NCBI RefSeq assembly: GCF_000172415.1
Contig: NZ_ABLD01000004.1
Location: 248,001-312,000 of the forward strand
DNA length: 64,000 nt
Direction: 5' to 3'
Origin: Paraburkholderia graminis C4D1M
GTDB lineage: Bacteria > Pseudomonadota > Gammaproteobacteria > Burkholderiales > Burkholderiaceae
This document shows positions 18,865 to 28,629 of the stretch, one piece after another. Under the pieces are notes generated by a model, which was given only the letters and a program-made list of their open reading frames with translations, had not been told where the DNA came from and did not search any database. The position numbers and the translations under genes are program-made. Numbering within the stretch: position 1 is the first letter of the stretch; each line of letters starts with the position of its first letter.

Positions 18865-19898
18865 TCGTCACCGACCGCGTCAACGTTGTCATCGAAATCG
18901 GCGAGCCCAACGGTAGCCTCATCTCGCGAATCGCCAATCACGCCCATGAGCCACGTGCGCAGCGCCACCACCTTCGCGCAGTTGGCGAGATCATGCGGCG
19001 AGACGAGATAAAACGCGCGGTCGGTTATGACCGACTTGCCAAACGGCGCGATAAGGCGGCCGGCGCGCAAGTCGTCCTCCACGTAAGCACGCCGCCCGAT
19101 GCACACGCCGTGACCCTCTACCGCGGCTTGCACGGCCATCAGCGCGAGATCGAAAGTCAGCCGCGCGCCCCCGCGCAAATTGGTTGGCAGCTTGGCCGCG
19201 TCGAGCCAGATGCTCCAATCGTTGCTTGTCACGCCGCTCACCTGCAATAGCGTGTGATGAGCGAGATTGTCGACGCTCGTGAGTGGATGACTGCCCGTCA
19301 GCAGTTTTGGACTGCATACCGGGAAGATCTCGTCGTCCATCAGCCGGTCAACGCGCAGCCCTTTCCATTCGCCGCTGCCGTAACGAATTGCCGCGTCCGC
19401 GCCACCGGCCACGAAATGGATCAAGTCAGTCGAAGCGCTCAAGCGAATATCGATATCGGGATGCTTAAGACGAAATGACCCCAAGCGTGGCAGCAGCCAT
19501 TTAGATGCGAACGTGGCAAGCGTGGAAATGGTGAGCGTGCTCTTGTTGGAGCCTTCGAGCAGTTGCTCGGTGGAGAAGCGTAACTGCTCAAACGCGAGGC
19601 TCACTCCCTGCAAATAGACCTGCCCCGACGCAGTCAATTCGAGGCGCTCCTTGAAGCGATGAAACAGGCGGATGCCCAGTTCATCCTCGAGACGCCGTAT
19701 CTGATGGCTAACCGCCGTCTGCGTCACATTCAGTTCGGCGGCCGCCTTGGTGAAGCTCATATGACGCGCGACACGTTCGAATACTTTCAAGCCGTTCAGT
19801 GAGGGAAGTTTTCCCGCCAATGCATTGCACCGTGTATAGCAAACCTGTAGACAGACCACGCTCGTTAAGCGGTCGATTCGGCGTCTCGCTGCCGTCAT
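18846..19898 (-). CDS. LysR family regulator, GcvA-like
   Basis: The protein of up to 350 aa has an N-terminal winged helix-turn-helix (HMSFTKAAAELNVTQTAVSHQ) and a periplasmic-binding-like effector domain with GADAAIRYGSGEW and the GVCIGRRAYVEDDL region, matching GcvA-type LysR proteins. It is divergent from the glutathione S-transferase gene, and the 101-bp gap would hold its binding site, so it probably controls that gene and itself. The ATG at 19898 has a weak GAGAA site; a TTG at 19820 would begin just before the conserved LPSLNGLKVFE and is a good alternative. The last 19 bp overlap the convergent gene. Confidence 0.88.
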   Translation of the reverse strand: MTAARRRIDRLTSVVCLQVCYTRCNALAGKLPSLNGLKVFERVARHMSFTKAAAELNVTQTAVSHQIRRLEDELGIRLFHRFKERLELTASGQVYLQGVSLAFEQLRFSTEQLLEGSNKSTLTISTLATFASKWLLPRLGSFRLKHPDIDIRLSASTDLIHFVAGGADAAIRYGSGEWKGLRVDRLMDDEIFPVCSPKLLTGSHPLTSVDNLAHHTLLQVSGVTSNDWSIWLDAAKLPTNLRGGARLTFDLALMAVQAAVEGHGVCIGRRAYVEDDLRAGRLIAPFGKSVITDRAFYLVSPHDLANCAKVVALRTWLMGVIGDSRDEATVGLADFDDNVDAVGDDHIALS

Positions 19899-19999
19899 GA
19901 CAATTTCTCATATCGTAGCAGGCAAGATGTCGTTTGCCAGGAGACCAGCTTGTTGCGATGCTTCGCGCTCGATCTCGCCGCAACAGAAGGACCTAACTC

Positions 20000-20611
20000 A
20001 TGAAACTCTATTTCGCCGCCAATGCGTGCTCTCTGTCGCCGCATATCGTTCTGCGCGAACTCGGCCTGCCGTTCGAACTGGTCCGCGTCAACAACAAGAC
20101 GAAGCAGACGTCCGAGGGCCGCAGTTTCCTCGACGTGAATCCGAAGGGCTATGTCGCCGCGCTCGTACTCGACAACGGCGAAGTGCTCACCGAAGGCCCG
20201 GCGATTCTTCAGTACCTGGCGGACCTGAAACCGGAGAAGATGCTCGCGCCGGCGAACGGCACCTGGGAACGTGTGCGACTCCAGGAAACGCTGAACTTCA
20301 TCACGTCGGAAATTCACGCTGGCTGCGCCCCGCTGTTTAGCAGCGAGATTCCTGAGGGCGTGAAGGACGTCGTCAAAGAGAAGTTCTATAAGCGCCTCGA
20401 CAATCTCGACGCCACGCTTTCGCGCAAAGACTACTTGCACGACGAGTTCGGCGTGGCCGACGCCTATCTGTACACGGTGCTGTCGTGGCTGCCGGTATTT
20501 TCAATAGACATCAAGCGCTGGCCGGCACTCGCACGCTTTCAGGACCGCATTGGCGCACGCCCTTCAACTCGAGCCGCGTTGGCAGCCGAGGAAGCCGTGC
20601 CCGCGGTCTAA
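20000..20611 (+). CDS. gst: Glutathione S-transferase, beta class
   Basis: The 203-aa cytosolic enzyme conjugates glutathione to electrophiles. MKLYFAANACSLSPHIVLREL contains Cys10, the beta-class active-site cysteine. VLTEGPAILQYLAD supplies the glutathione-binding Glu-Ser/Gly turn and the C-terminal helical domain follows, including FGVADAYLYTVLSW with the conserved Asp of the N-capping box. Length fits bacterial GstA. It is divergent from a LysR gene that probably regulates it. Confidence 0.93.
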   Translation: MKLYFAANACSLSPHIVLRELGLPFELVRVNNKTKQTSEGRSFLDVNPKGYVAALVLDNGEVLTEGPAILQYLADLKPEKMLAPANGTWERVRLQETLNFITSEIHAGCAPLFSSEIPEGVKDVVKEKFYKRLDNLDATLSRKDYLHDEFGVADAYLYTVLSWLPVFSIDIKRWPALARFQDRIGARPSTRAALAAEEAVPAV

Positions 20612-20686
20612 AGCTCAAAGCCTCCGGTACTGGCGTCCCCGCAAACACTACCTACCGGCAATTCCAACTCCCCACACGCCATCCAC

Positions 20687-21853
20687 TCACCTCGCCCGCA
20701 ACGCATCCACAACATTCATCCGCGACGCGCGCAACGCGGGCAAAAAGCCGCCGACCAGCCCCATCGTCACCGAGAACGCCAATGTCTTCCCGACAATCGC
20801 GGGCGTCAGGATGAAGCGGAATGACAGGTCCGCGAAGGTCTGGAAGTTGGTTGTCGAGAACGACGCGAACTGCATGAACGCTGCGCAGCCAAGCCCCGCC
20901 AGTCCGCCGACGAGCCCCAGCAGCATCGCTTCGATGAGGAACGCCGCGAGCACGTTCGCGCGCTTGAAGCCGAGCGCGCGCAACGTGCCGATCTCCGCCA
21001 CGCGATTCGCCACGGACGCATACATCGTGATCATCGCGCCGATCATCGCGGCAATGGAAAAGATGGCCGACAGCGTGAAGCCGAGTATGTTGAGGAACGT
21101 CGACAGCGCCTTCGACTGGTCGCTGTAAAAAGTCCGCTCGCGTTTCGCGTCGTCGGCGAGGCGGGGGTCGACGTCGATATCGCTCCTGAAGCGCTCGAAC
21201 TGATCGCTCTCTGAAAGCCGCACGACCATCGACGAATAACTCGTCCGGCGAAACGCCTGCATTAGCTGATCGGCATCGCCCCAGATCTCTGAATCGAAGC
21301 CGCTGCCGCCTGCGTCGAAGGTGCCGACCACGGTCCACTCGCGCTGCGCGAAACGCAAGTGCTCGCCGGGCTGCGTGCGCGCGAAGCCCTTCGCAATGCT
21401 GCTGCCGACCACGATCTCCGACGAACCCGGCGTGAAGAAGCGCCCCGATGCGAGCCGCACCTGCGGCCGCAGGCCGATGCCCGCCTGCGACACACCGCGG
21501 ATCACCACGTTCGACGGCTTGCCCGAGCCGATTTTCGCTAGCGAGATCAGCACGACCGACTCTTTCGACGCGAGCCTTCGTCCGTCGCCGCCGATCGCGA
21601 CGGCCGGATGCATCTCGATCACGTTGGCCTGATTGCGGTCGATCGCGCTCTGCACTTCCGTCTCCGCGCCCTTGCGGATCACGACGACGTTGTCCTCTTC
21701 GCCCGTCGAGACGAGCGTTTTCTTCAGGCCCGCGTCGAGCATCAGCACCGTCGAGAACACGAATACGACGAGCGCGAGTCCGCCCGCCGTGAGCGCCGTC
21801 GTCAGGCGACGGGTCCACAGGTTGCGAGCAATATATGAAAGCGGAATGGCCAC
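20687..21853 (-). CDS. ABC exporter permease (MacB/FtsX type), second
   Basis: The 388-aa protein has an N-terminal membrane segment (AGGLALVVFVFSTVLML), a long periplasmic MacB-like domain and three C-terminal segments in the FtsX layout. It begins with GTG 6 bp after the stop of the preceding permease. In this family two such permeases, one ATPase and a periplasmic adaptor form an exporter or a lipoprotein/lipid-handling machine. It is the last gene of the operon and converges on the GST gene with 75 bp between. Confidence 0.88.
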   Translation of the reverse strand: MAIPLSYIARNLWTRRLTTALTAGGLALVVFVFSTVLMLDAGLKKTLVSTGEEDNVVVIRKGAETEVQSAIDRNQANVIEMHPAVAIGGDGRRLASKESVVLISLAKIGSGKPSNVVIRGVSQAGIGLRPQVRLASGRFFTPGSSEIVVGSSIAKGFARTQPGEHLRFAQREWTVVGTFDAGGSGFDSEIWGDADQLMQAFRRTSYSSMVVRLSESDQFERFRSDIDVDPRLADDAKRERTFYSDQSKALSTFLNILGFTLSAIFSIAAMIGAMITMYASVANRVAEIGTLRALGFKRANVLAAFLIEAMLLGLVGGLAGLGCAAFMQFASFSTTNFQTFADLSFRFILTPAIVGKTLAFSVTMGLVGGFLPALRASRMNVVDALRAR

Positions 21854-21859
21854 GATGCG

Positions 21860-23014
21860 CTACCCGATGGCCCGCAGGCCTTCGACGATCCGCACGCGCG
21901 CCGCCTGGATCGCCGGAATGATCGCCGCCGCCACGCCGACGACACCCGCACACGCCGCCTGCAACAGCACGGTGTCACGTGACACGTGGAAGACGGGGAA
22001 TACACCGCCCGTCGCCTGCCGGAAGATACTGGCGGCGGGCGGCGTCAGCAGCATGCCGAGCCCGCCGCCCGCGATGCACAGCGTCAACGACTCGCCGAAC
22101 ATCAGCAGCGCGAGAAAGCCCGGTCCGAAACCGAGCGCCTTCAGCGTCGCGTATTCGACGGTGCGCTCGCGAGCGCTCATCGCCATCGCATTCGCCATCA
22201 CGGCCATGATGATGACGATCACCACATACGACACGACGCGGATCGCCGCGATGATCTGATTCGACATCGCGACGAAGCCGAGCTGGAACGCCTGCTCCGT
22301 TTCGGTCAGCGTTTCTGCGAGGGAGTTTTTGAACACGTCGTCGACGTTGCGCGAGATCGCGGCGGCCTCCTCGGGAACAGCAATGCCCAGCACGTAGACA
22401 CCGACCTGATCCGCGCGCCGCCCCGGCATTTTGCGCACCGATTCGTTCAGATAGTCCCAATGAAAAATGAGTTGCCGCGTGATGGTGGATTCGTCGCGGC
22501 CGTCCATGATGCCGCGCACGACAAACTCCCAGGTGCCCGGATAGATCGTGCCTTTGATGGGGATGACGTCGCCGACCTTGAAGCCGAACTGCGTCGCGAG
22601 TTGCCGGCCGACGAGACAGCCCTTGCGGTCGCGTACGTAATCGCTGCGCTGTTGAGCGGGCACGATCAACTCGGGATAGAGGTCCAGATAGTTGTCCGAC
22701 ACGGCGAACTGCGCGAAGAAGTTCTTCGGCTCGCGATACACGCCGCCGAACCAGCTCGAGCGCGCGACCAGCGTCACGCCTTCCACGCCGCGAATGCGGT
22801 TCTCGTAGCTGAGCGGCAGCGAGAACGTGAGCGAAATGGCGTTGCGCGTGACGAGGCGCGCGTTCGATGCGGCCGCGGCGCCCGCATACCACGCATCGAC
22901 TACCGTATTGAGGAGCCCGTATGCGAGCACCGCGATGGTGAGCCCGAGCACCGTCAACGCAGTGCGCAGCTTGTGACGCAGCGCGTTGCGCGTAATCAGC
23001 TTCAGCGCGTGCAT
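21860..23014 (-). CDS. ABC exporter permease (MacB/FtsX type), first
   Basis: The 384-aa permease has the same architecture as its downstream partner: an N-terminal segment ([18 protein letters not shown]), a periplasmic core domain, and three C-terminal membrane segments including [20 protein letters not shown]. The two differ enough in sequence to form a heterodimer. It starts 21 bp after the ATPase stop. The substrate is not evident; possibilities include peptides, macrolides, or lipids. Confidence 0.88.
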   Translation of the reverse strand: MHALKLITRNALRHKLRTALTVLGLTIAVLAYGLLNTVVDAWYAGAAAASNARLVTRNAISLTFSLPLSYENRIRGVEGVTLVARSSWFGGVYREPKNFFAQFAVSDNYLDLYPELIVPAQQRSDYVRDRKGCLVGRQLATQFGFKVGDVIPIKGTIYPGTWEFVVRGIMDGRDESTITRQLIFHWDYLNESVRKMPGRRADQVGVYVLGIAVPEEAAAISRNVDDVFKNSLAETLTETEQAFQLGFVAMSNQIIAAIRVVSYVVIVIIMAVMANAMAMSARERTVEYATLKALGFGPGFLALLMFGESLTLCIAGGGLGMLLTPPAASIFRQATGGVFPVFHVSRDTVLLQAACAGVVGVAAAIIPAIQAARVRIVEGLRAIG

Positions 23015-23035
23015 GACAGGCTGCCGTCGCGCCGA

Positions 23036-23758
23036 TCAGCGTGTGTCGCCATCGGTCAGCTCCCCTTTGTCCAGATGCACGAGCGCATTCGCGGCGCCTG
23101 CGGCATGCGCGTCGTGCGTGACCATGATGATGGTCTTGCCCAGTTCGCGATTCAGACGTTGCAGCATCGCGAGGACTTCTTCCGCCGATGTGCGATCGAG
23201 GTCGCCGGTCGGTTCGTCGGCGACGATCAGCGTCGGATCGGTGATGACTGCGCGGGCAATCGCGACGCGCTGCTGCTGTCCGCCCGACAGCTCCGACGGA
23301 TAGTGATGCGCGCGGTTCGCGAGATTGACCATCTCGAGCACCAGCTCGACGCGCTCGCGCCGCTCCTTGCGCGTGAGTCTCGTGAGCATCAGCGGCAACT
23401 CGATGTTCTCGAACGCCGTCAGCACCGGCATCAGGTTGTAGAACTGGAAGATAAAGCCGACGTTGGCCGCGCGCCAGTCGGCCAGCGCCGCTTCCGACAG
23501 TTGCGTGATGTCGAGCCCGCCCACGCGCAGCACGCCGCCATCGGGCCGGTCGATGCCCGCAATCAGGTTGAGCAGCGTGCTCTTGCCTGAGCCCGACGGC
23601 CCCATCAATGCGATGAAGTCGCCTTCTTCTATCGAAAGCGTGATGTTCGACAGCACCGGCACCGTCTGCACGCCGCGCCGGTACGACTTCACGAGGTGCG
23701 ATATCTCGACGAGCGGCGCAGCGCCATTCGCGCGGTTCATAGCTTGCTGCCCGCTCAT
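23036..23758 (-). CDS. ABC exporter ATPase (MacB/LolD type)
   Basis: The 240-aa ATPase has Walker [10 protein letters not shown], the signature [14 protein letters not shown] and Walker [13 protein letters not shown], a form typical of MacB/LolD/FtsE proteins. [18 protein letters not shown] is also typical of this branch. It begins one base after the stop of the adaptor gene, so translation is coupled. It would drive the two FtsX-type permeases that follow. Confidence 0.93.
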   Translation of the reverse strand: MSGQQAMNRANGAAPLVEISHLVKSYRRGVQTVPVLSNITLSIEEGDFIALMGPSGSGKSTLLNLIAGIDRPDGGVLRVGGLDITQLSEAALADWRAANVGFIFQFYNLMPVLTAFENIELPLMLTRLTRKERRERVELVLEMVNLANRAHHYPSELSGGQQQRVAIARAVITDPTLIVADEPTGDLDRTSAEEVLAMLQRLNRELGKTIIMVTHDAHAAGAANALVHLDKGELTDGDTR

Positions 23759-23759
23759 G

Positions 23760-24962
23760 TTATGGCTTCGCCACGTTGACTTTCGCGCCGTCCGTCAACT
23801 GCGCGTCGGGCGCACGCACCAGCACGTCGCCAGCGCGCACGCCGTCGAGTGCGATCAGGTCGCCGAGTTTCGCGCCCGTCGTGACCGGCACCTGATGCAC
23901 GGTCTCGTCCTTGACGACGAAGACGACGCTGCGTCCGTCGCGCTGAACGACGGCAGCCGGCTGCGCCGCGACGACGGGCCGCCGGTCCTGCGGCGGCACC
24001 GGTTTGGACAGGAAAGCGATCTTTGCGCTCATGTCCGGCAGCACGCGTGGGTCGCGATCGACGAAGCGCACCTTGACGAGCACCGTCGCCTTCGAGCGGT
24101 CGACGGTCGGCACGATACGCGATACGCGGCCCGCGAGACGCAGTTCGGGGAGCGCGTCGAGCTGGATCTCGCAAGGCGCGTCGACGGCGATCTTCGCGAT
24201 GTTCGACTCCGCGACATCCGCCTCGACTTCGAGCGTGTCCATGTCGGCGATGGTGACGACGGCCCCTTTGCTGTCGGACGCCTGAGAAAACGGCGTGATG
24301 TTGTCGCCGACGTTCGCATGCTTCTCGATCACCACGCCGTTGAACGGCGCGCGAATCACCGTCTGATCGACAGCGACCTGTGCGGCCTGCGCGTTCGCCT
24401 GCGCCGACACGATGGCCGCGCGGCTGTTGTCGATCGACGCCTGCGCCTTGTCGTAGCGCGCGAGATCGGCGTCGTACTGCGTCGCGGGCATCGCGCCGCT
24501 CGGCACCAGAATCTTAGAGCGGCGCAGGTTGAGTTCAGCGTTTTTCAGTTCGGCGACCTGCAGCGCGAGGTTCGCTTGTGCGACCTTCACCTGCGCCCTC
24601 GCCTGCGCCAGCGACGCCTCGACGTCCGCACTTTCCAGCCTGGCGATGACTTCATCCTTTTTCACATGCGTGCCTTCGAGCACCCCGAGCCATTCGAGCC
24701 GCCCTTGTGCCTTCGACGCCAGGGCCGCCTTGCGTTGCGGCACGACGTAGCCCGTCGCGTTCAGCAAGGTGTAGCTCTGCGACGGATAAGCGGAGACGAC
24801 GGACGTGGTTTGCACGGTGCGCGGGCTGGCGAAGCGCAAGCCGGCCACGAGCGCGCCCACGACGATCAGCGCGGCCACCCCGTAGCCGGTCCAGTTGCGC
24901 CGACGGCGTGCGGTCACCGGCGCGCGGTCGATTTTGAGTCGTTTGAGATCGTGTTCAGCCAA
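23760..24962 (-). CDS. HlyD/MacA-like periplasmic adaptor of the ABC exporter
   Basis: The protein of about 400 aa has one N-terminal transmembrane helix (VAALIVVGALVAGLRF), a barrel-sandwich half (ATGYVVPQRKAALASKAQG), a coiled-coil hairpin (about 100-190), the second half motif VIRAPFNGVVIEKHANVGD and a C-terminal beta domain. It would connect the inner-membrane ABC complex to an outer-membrane channel; no TolC gene is nearby. The start is uncertain: a TTG at 24962 is chosen because the cytoplasmic N-terminus then has the expected length. The open frame extends to 25280 with Arg/Pro-rich residues that look non-coding. First gene of a four-gene operon. Confidence 0.87.
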   Translation of the reverse strand: MAEHDLKRLKIDRAPVTARRRRNWTGYGVAALIVVGALVAGLRFASPRTVQTTSVVSAYPSQSYTLLNATGYVVPQRKAALASKAQGRLEWLGVLEGTHVKKDEVIARLESADVEASLAQARAQVKVAQANLALQVAELKNAELNLRRSKILVPSGAMPATQYDADLARYDKAQASIDNSRAAIVSAQANAQAAQVAVDQTVIRAPFNGVVIEKHANVGDNITPFSQASDSKGAVVTIADMDTLEVEADVAESNIAKIAVDAPCEIQLDALPELRLAGRVSRIVPTVDRSKATVLVKVRFVDRDPRVLPDMSAKIAFLSKPVPPQDRRPVVAAQPAAVVQRDGRSVVFVVKDETVHQVPVTTGAKLGDLIALDGVRAGDVLVRAPDAQLTDGAKVNVAKP

Positions 24963-25306
24963 TTTTTTTATCGGTTCGCCGGGCAGCGCTCCTGCTGCCC
25001 CGGCTACTCGCGCTATGGACGGGGAGTCAGTATAGCGCTGCGTCTGGTGTGGCAGCCTGCGGGTGGGGGACGGCGGCTCAAAACGACGATGCGCTGCGCG
25101 GCGGAGAAAGACTACGCGCCGCATTTCCCCTTCGGATGGCCGCTGCCTATCATTCTTTAGAAGGCCGAAGTGGCGGCATTGACTCGCGGATAACGTAGGA
25201 AGAATCTGCGCCCGATGCAGGCTCTCACGCGCCGCATCCTGCGGCGCCTGCTGCGATGACGGCTTGCCACTGGCCGGCATCGTCGCGAGTCAAGTGGAGG
25301 TCCGCA
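24963..25306. other. Divergent intergenic region, exporter operon / DUF3303 gene
   Basis: No gene is supported. A near-palindrome GGGCAGC (24981-24987) / GCTGCCC (24994-25000) lies just upstream of the adaptor start and could be an operator or leader hairpin. The rest has no clear promoter; GTGGAGG before 25307 is the next ribosome site. Confidence 0.4.
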
Positions 25307-25591
25307 ATGAAATTCATTGTGCAGTGGAAGGGGCTACCGACGGCACAGCAATCGGCGATCGAACGTTTCATGAAGACGGGAGGCGCGCTGCCGCCCGATG
25401 GGATCACGATGCTCGGCCGTTGGCACGCAATCGGCGAGTTGAGCGGGTGCGCGATCGTCGAGGCCGACAGCACGGCCCCCCTGGCGGCGTGGGTGCTGCA
25501 GTTTGGCGATATCTTTACGTTCACCATTTCGCCCGCTGTCACCGACGACGAACTCGGGAAGGCGTTGGCGGCGTTTCAGGCGGGGAGGTAA
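25307..25591 (+). CDS. DUF3303 family small protein
   Basis: The 94-aa protein begins MKFIVQWKGLPTAQQSAI and contains LGRWHAIGELSGCAIVEAD and WVLQFGDIFTFTISPAV, the pattern of DUF3303, a ferredoxin-like (dimeric alpha/beta barrel-like) family without a settled function. A GTGGAGG site lies 8 nt before the ATG. It stands alone, divergent from the exporter operon. Confidence 0.8.
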   Translation: MKFIVQWKGLPTAQQSAIERFMKTGGALPPDGITMLGRWHAIGELSGCAIVEADSTAPLAAWVLQFGDIFTFTISPAVTDDELGKALAAFQAGR

Positions 25592-26005
25592 GGCTGGCGG
25601 AACAGGGGCGTTAATCAGAATACCGATGCGCTTCTGTTTTTGTGTTCCAGGCTAGGGTCGGGCGCTGCCGATCGTCGTGCCCTCCACTCCACTCGGCCGT
25701 AGAATTGCTTAGCCCCTGCAACGAGGGGTGCAAGGCGCTGATTTGGGTCGAGCTTGACGCAGTCACGCAAAGCCGCTGCTATCCAGCACGCATCGACAGT
25801 GACCAGTCACCCTGTGCAATGTCTCCCCCAACCAAACTTCCATCGCTAACCGTCGGCTACGGAACGACACTTCCCCGCTCTCCGCACTGGCATACAACCC
25901 CACCCAGCCGCCAGTAAAGGCACACCGTTCCATGGCACGGTCGATGCATAAACGACGCCGTCAAGAGTCGTCTATTGACCAACATCGGGCCGTACGAGGT
26001 GCGTC
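25592..26005. other. Intergenic region without a supported gene
   Basis: A 91-codon frame at 25642-25917 has Cys- and Pro-rich composition unlike a normal protein of this genome and no ribosome site, so it is not called. No terminator or clear promoter is seen. Confidence 0.4.
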
Positions 26006-27406
26006 ATGTCCAGTGCTCAGCAACAAGCCAGTCGCGGAACCCACCACGGCTTGCACGTCTTCTCCTGGCTGCGCGCCTTAAGGCTGATTTTCGGCGCGCC
26101 CAAAGCGTATTTGCCTTACGTGCTTCCGTGGCTGCTGGGAAGTCTCACTGTCGCGTTCTGCTATCTCGTCGTGCAAGGCGTGCTCAGGCAACAACTGCTG
26201 GTGCCGCCCGTGGCCACGCCGCCGTCTCTCGCCGAACGCGGCTACACATCCAGTTTCCTCGCCGAAAAGATCATGTCCGAGATGCGGGTGATCGGGCGCG
26301 ATGCCGGTTCCATTCCCCACGACGCGCTGACCGCGAGCGAAGCGCAGCCCGACATCCAGATTCCCGGACAGGACCTGTCCTATGCGACGACCGTGCGCTT
26401 TCTAAAAGAGGTCGTCGACCGGAAGGATGTGGTCGTTCATATCGGCATCACAAAGCTCGGCGATGCCGCGGATTCCTACATGGCTCACGTGCAGATCGAA
26501 GGCGGCGTGTTTCAGTCGCGCCAGGCCGAGGTGCCGTTCGCGGGACGCGACATCGACAGATTCGTGCGCGACATTGCCTCGCAGGCGATGCGGCTTGCCG
26601 AGCCGAACATACTGGCCAGCCATCTGTTCACCGAAGTGCAGAAAACGAAATGCTCGCTTGCGCAATGCAATTACAGCGAGATCGTCGGCATCTACGATGA
26701 AGTGCTTGCGCTGCCCGCTTCGAAGCAGAGCGAATGGGCCGAGGCAGGCAAGGCGTGGCTGCTCGTGAGCCAGGGCCTCGCGAAAGACGCCGAAGCGCAG
26801 AGCCGCGAGGCGCTGCGCCGCTATGAGGGCTCGGCGATTCTGCGGGCCAGTCTTGGGATTGCGCTCGAGCAGCAGCACCGAATCGACGACGCGCTGGAAC
26901 AACTCCAGGCCGGCGCAAAAAAATCATCGCGCACCGCCGAGAACCTGCGTCTCTTGGGCGACGTCATGTTGCACGCGCATCGTTATCCGGAAGCACTGAA
27001 GGCTTTCAGGGAAGCCGATCGTATGCAGCCGGACTCGGTCAACACGTTGCACGACTGGGGTGAGGCGCTTATCGCGGTCGGGCGTCACAACGATGCGATT
27101 GCGAAGTTCTCTCAGGCCGTATCGCTTCGGCCGGATCTCGCGCCGTCGTATGCGGGATGGGGCCGTGCGCTCGAGCTAAGTGGCGAGATGAGCGAAGCGG
27201 CGCGCCGGTATGCGCAGGCATCGAAACTCGACAAGGATGTGCTCTCGCCGCACGAAGACCGTATCGCGCGGCTTAGCAAGGAGTATCAGGCGGTCACGCG
27301 TTCCGACAAGCCGGCTTCGGATGCGACGAGCCGCCCACGTTTAAATCAGCCCGCAAGACGTCAGCTTGAGGCAACACAAAACCCGATCGCGATGCTGACG
27401 GCTTAG
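26006..27406 (+). CDS. Membrane-anchored TPR protein
   Basis: The 466-aa protein has a short N-terminal cytoplasmic part, one transmembrane helix (about 38-60, YLPYVLPWLLGSLTVAFCYLV by its hydrophobic run) and then a periplasmic domain ending in several tetratricopeptide repeats (about 240-430; for example GDVMLHAHRYPEALKAFREA and GEALIAVGRHNDAIAKFSQA). A middle domain of about 150 residues is not recognised. It lies 51 bp upstream of a GH108 muramidase and a holin-like gene in the same direction, so it may act with them in cell-wall remodelling or protein release; that is inference. Confidence 0.8.
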   Translation: MSSAQQQASRGTHHGLHVFSWLRALRLIFGAPKAYLPYVLPWLLGSLTVAFCYLVVQGVLRQQLLVPPVATPPSLAERGYTSSFLAEKIMSEMRVIGRDAGSIPHDALTASEAQPDIQIPGQDLSYATTVRFLKEVVDRKDVVVHIGITKLGDAADSYMAHVQIEGGVFQSRQAEVPFAGRDIDRFVRDIASQAMRLAEPNILASHLFTEVQKTKCSLAQCNYSEIVGIYDEVLALPASKQSEWAEAGKAWLLVSQGLAKDAEAQSREALRRYEGSAILRASLGIALEQQHRIDDALEQLQAGAKKSSRTAENLRLLGDVMLHAHRYPEALKAFREADRMQPDSVNTLHDWGEALIAVGRHNDAIAKFSQAVSLRPDLAPSYAGWGRALELSGEMSEAARRYAQASKLDKDVLSPHEDRIARLSKEYQAVTRSDKPASDATSRPRLNQPARRQLEATQNPIAMLTA

Positions 27407-27457
27407 TGCAAAGGCATCCTCTTCAGCAGTATCACGTAGCAGGCACGGAGACAGTAG

Positions 27458-27940
27458 ATGAACAGCTTCGACGATGCGTTCAGGGCTCTGATCGGAAGCG
27501 AAGGAGGATATTCCTTCCATCCCGCGGACCCGGGCGGCGAAACGATGTGGGGCGTGACGGCACGCGTGGCGCGTAGCTCCGGTTATGCCGGCGCGATGAA
27601 GGACCTGCCGCTTGAAACCGCCAGGCAGATCGCCAAGGAAAAATACTGGGACCCGCTGCATCTGGATGAACTCGATCCGCGGGTCGCCTTCCAGATATTC
27701 GATGCGAACTATAACGGCGGTCTCGTCGTGTTGTGGATGCAGAAGGCGTCCGGCGCTCAGGAAGACGGCAAGTTCGGCCCGGACACGCTGGACGCCGTCA
27801 AGAGCGCGGACCCGATGAGGTTTGTCCTGCGATTCGTGGCGTATCGGCTGCGGTATCTGCGAAACCTGCATACGTGGCCCACTTTCAGCCGCGGATGGAC
27901 GGACCGTCTGGCAACCAACCTTCTCCTTGGAGCGGCATGA
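27458..27940 (+). CDS. GH108 family N-acetylmuramidase (phage-like endolysin)
   Basis: The 160-aa protein begins with the GH108 catalytic signature: Glu15 in SEGGYSFHPADPGGETMWGVT, where the EGGY Glu is the general acid. The C-terminal half (about 95-160) matches the putative peptidoglycan-binding region of the family. Members are phage endolysins and the TtsA-type enzymes that release toxins or remodel the wall. No signal peptide is present, so export would need a holin-like partner, which is encoded next with a 4-bp overlap. Confidence 0.88.
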   Translation: MNSFDDAFRALIGSEGGYSFHPADPGGETMWGVTARVARSSGYAGAMKDLPLETARQIAKEKYWDPLHLDELDPRVAFQIFDANYNGGLVVLWMQKASGAQEDGKFGPDTLDAVKSADPMRFVLRFVAYRLRYLRNLHTWPTFSRGWTDRLATNLLLGAA

Positions 27941-28629
27941 TGGACTGGTCAAAAGTAGCGTCGAGCATCGGCAGCACGGCCCCTTTGCTTGCGGGCCTGA
28001 TAGGCGGCCCGAGAGGGTTGGGCGTGACGGCCGCCGCCGCCATCATCTCGCATACGCTTGGCATACCCAACGATCCGCACGCGATCGAAACCGCGCTAAA
28101 CGACCCGACGGCACTCGACAAGCTCAGGCAGGCCGAGCGCGCCAACGCGGTGCAGTTGCAGCAGTTGATGGTGACTGCGGCGCAGGCTCATCTTGCGCAT
28201 GAGACCGACATGGCACGCATCCAGGCCGGTGATCGGGCCGACGCGCGCGCGATGGGGATTGCCAACAAGGATTGGGTGCCCAAGGCGCTCGCGATGGTGG
28301 TGACCGGCGGCTTCTTCGGCATCCTGCTGCTGATGGCCCTGAAGGAATTGCCTCACGAGAACCGCGATCTGGTGAACGTGGTGATCGGCGCGCTCGGCAC
28401 GGCGTGGATCAGCATCATCGGCTATTACTTCGGTACGTCGGCGGGTTCGATGAGAAAGACCGAACTGCTAGCGAAGCCGAGTGTGCCGATCACCGCGGAT
28501 AGTGCTGTTATGTCGAGGGAACCGGCGGCGGCGCCTCATCCGCATGCTGGGGGGAGTGCGCCGCATGGCGAGATGTTTCCGGCGTTTGCGCCGGGGGGAC
28601 AGGGGCCGGTTTTTACTGGTGGAGCGTGA
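27937..28629 (+). CDS. Holin of 3-TM superfamily-like protein
   Basis: The 230-aa protein begins with an amphipathic, Gly-rich part, then has AGDRADARAMGIANKDWVPKAL followed by two hydrophobic helices (AMVVTGGFFGILLLMAL and VVIGALGTAWISIIGYYF) and GTSAGS. This is the arrangement of the 3-TM holin family seen in phages and gene transfer agents. A Pro/Gly/His-rich tail of about 45 residues follows. The start overlaps the muramidase stop (ATGA), the classical holin-endolysin coupling. It is probably part of a domesticated lysis unit; no other phage genes flank it. Confidence 0.78.
   Translation: MMDWSKVASSIGSTAPLLAGLIGGPRGLGVTAAAAIISHTLGIPNDPHAIETALNDPTALDKLRQAERANAVQLQQLMVTAAQAHLAHETDMARIQAGDRADARAMGIANKDWVPKALAMVVTGGFFGILLLMALKELPHENRDLVNVVIGALGTAWISIIGYYFGTSAGSMRKTELLAKPSVPITADSAVMSREPAAAPHPHAGGSAPHGEMFPAFAPGGQGPVFTGGA

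Noticed and set aside
25642..25917. 91-codon frame as a gene
   Set aside because: Cys/Pro/Ser-rich, no ribosome site, no resemblance to a domain.
26006..28629. Intact prophage
   Set aside because: Only an endolysin-like and a holin-like gene are present; no structural, replication or integrase genes flank them.
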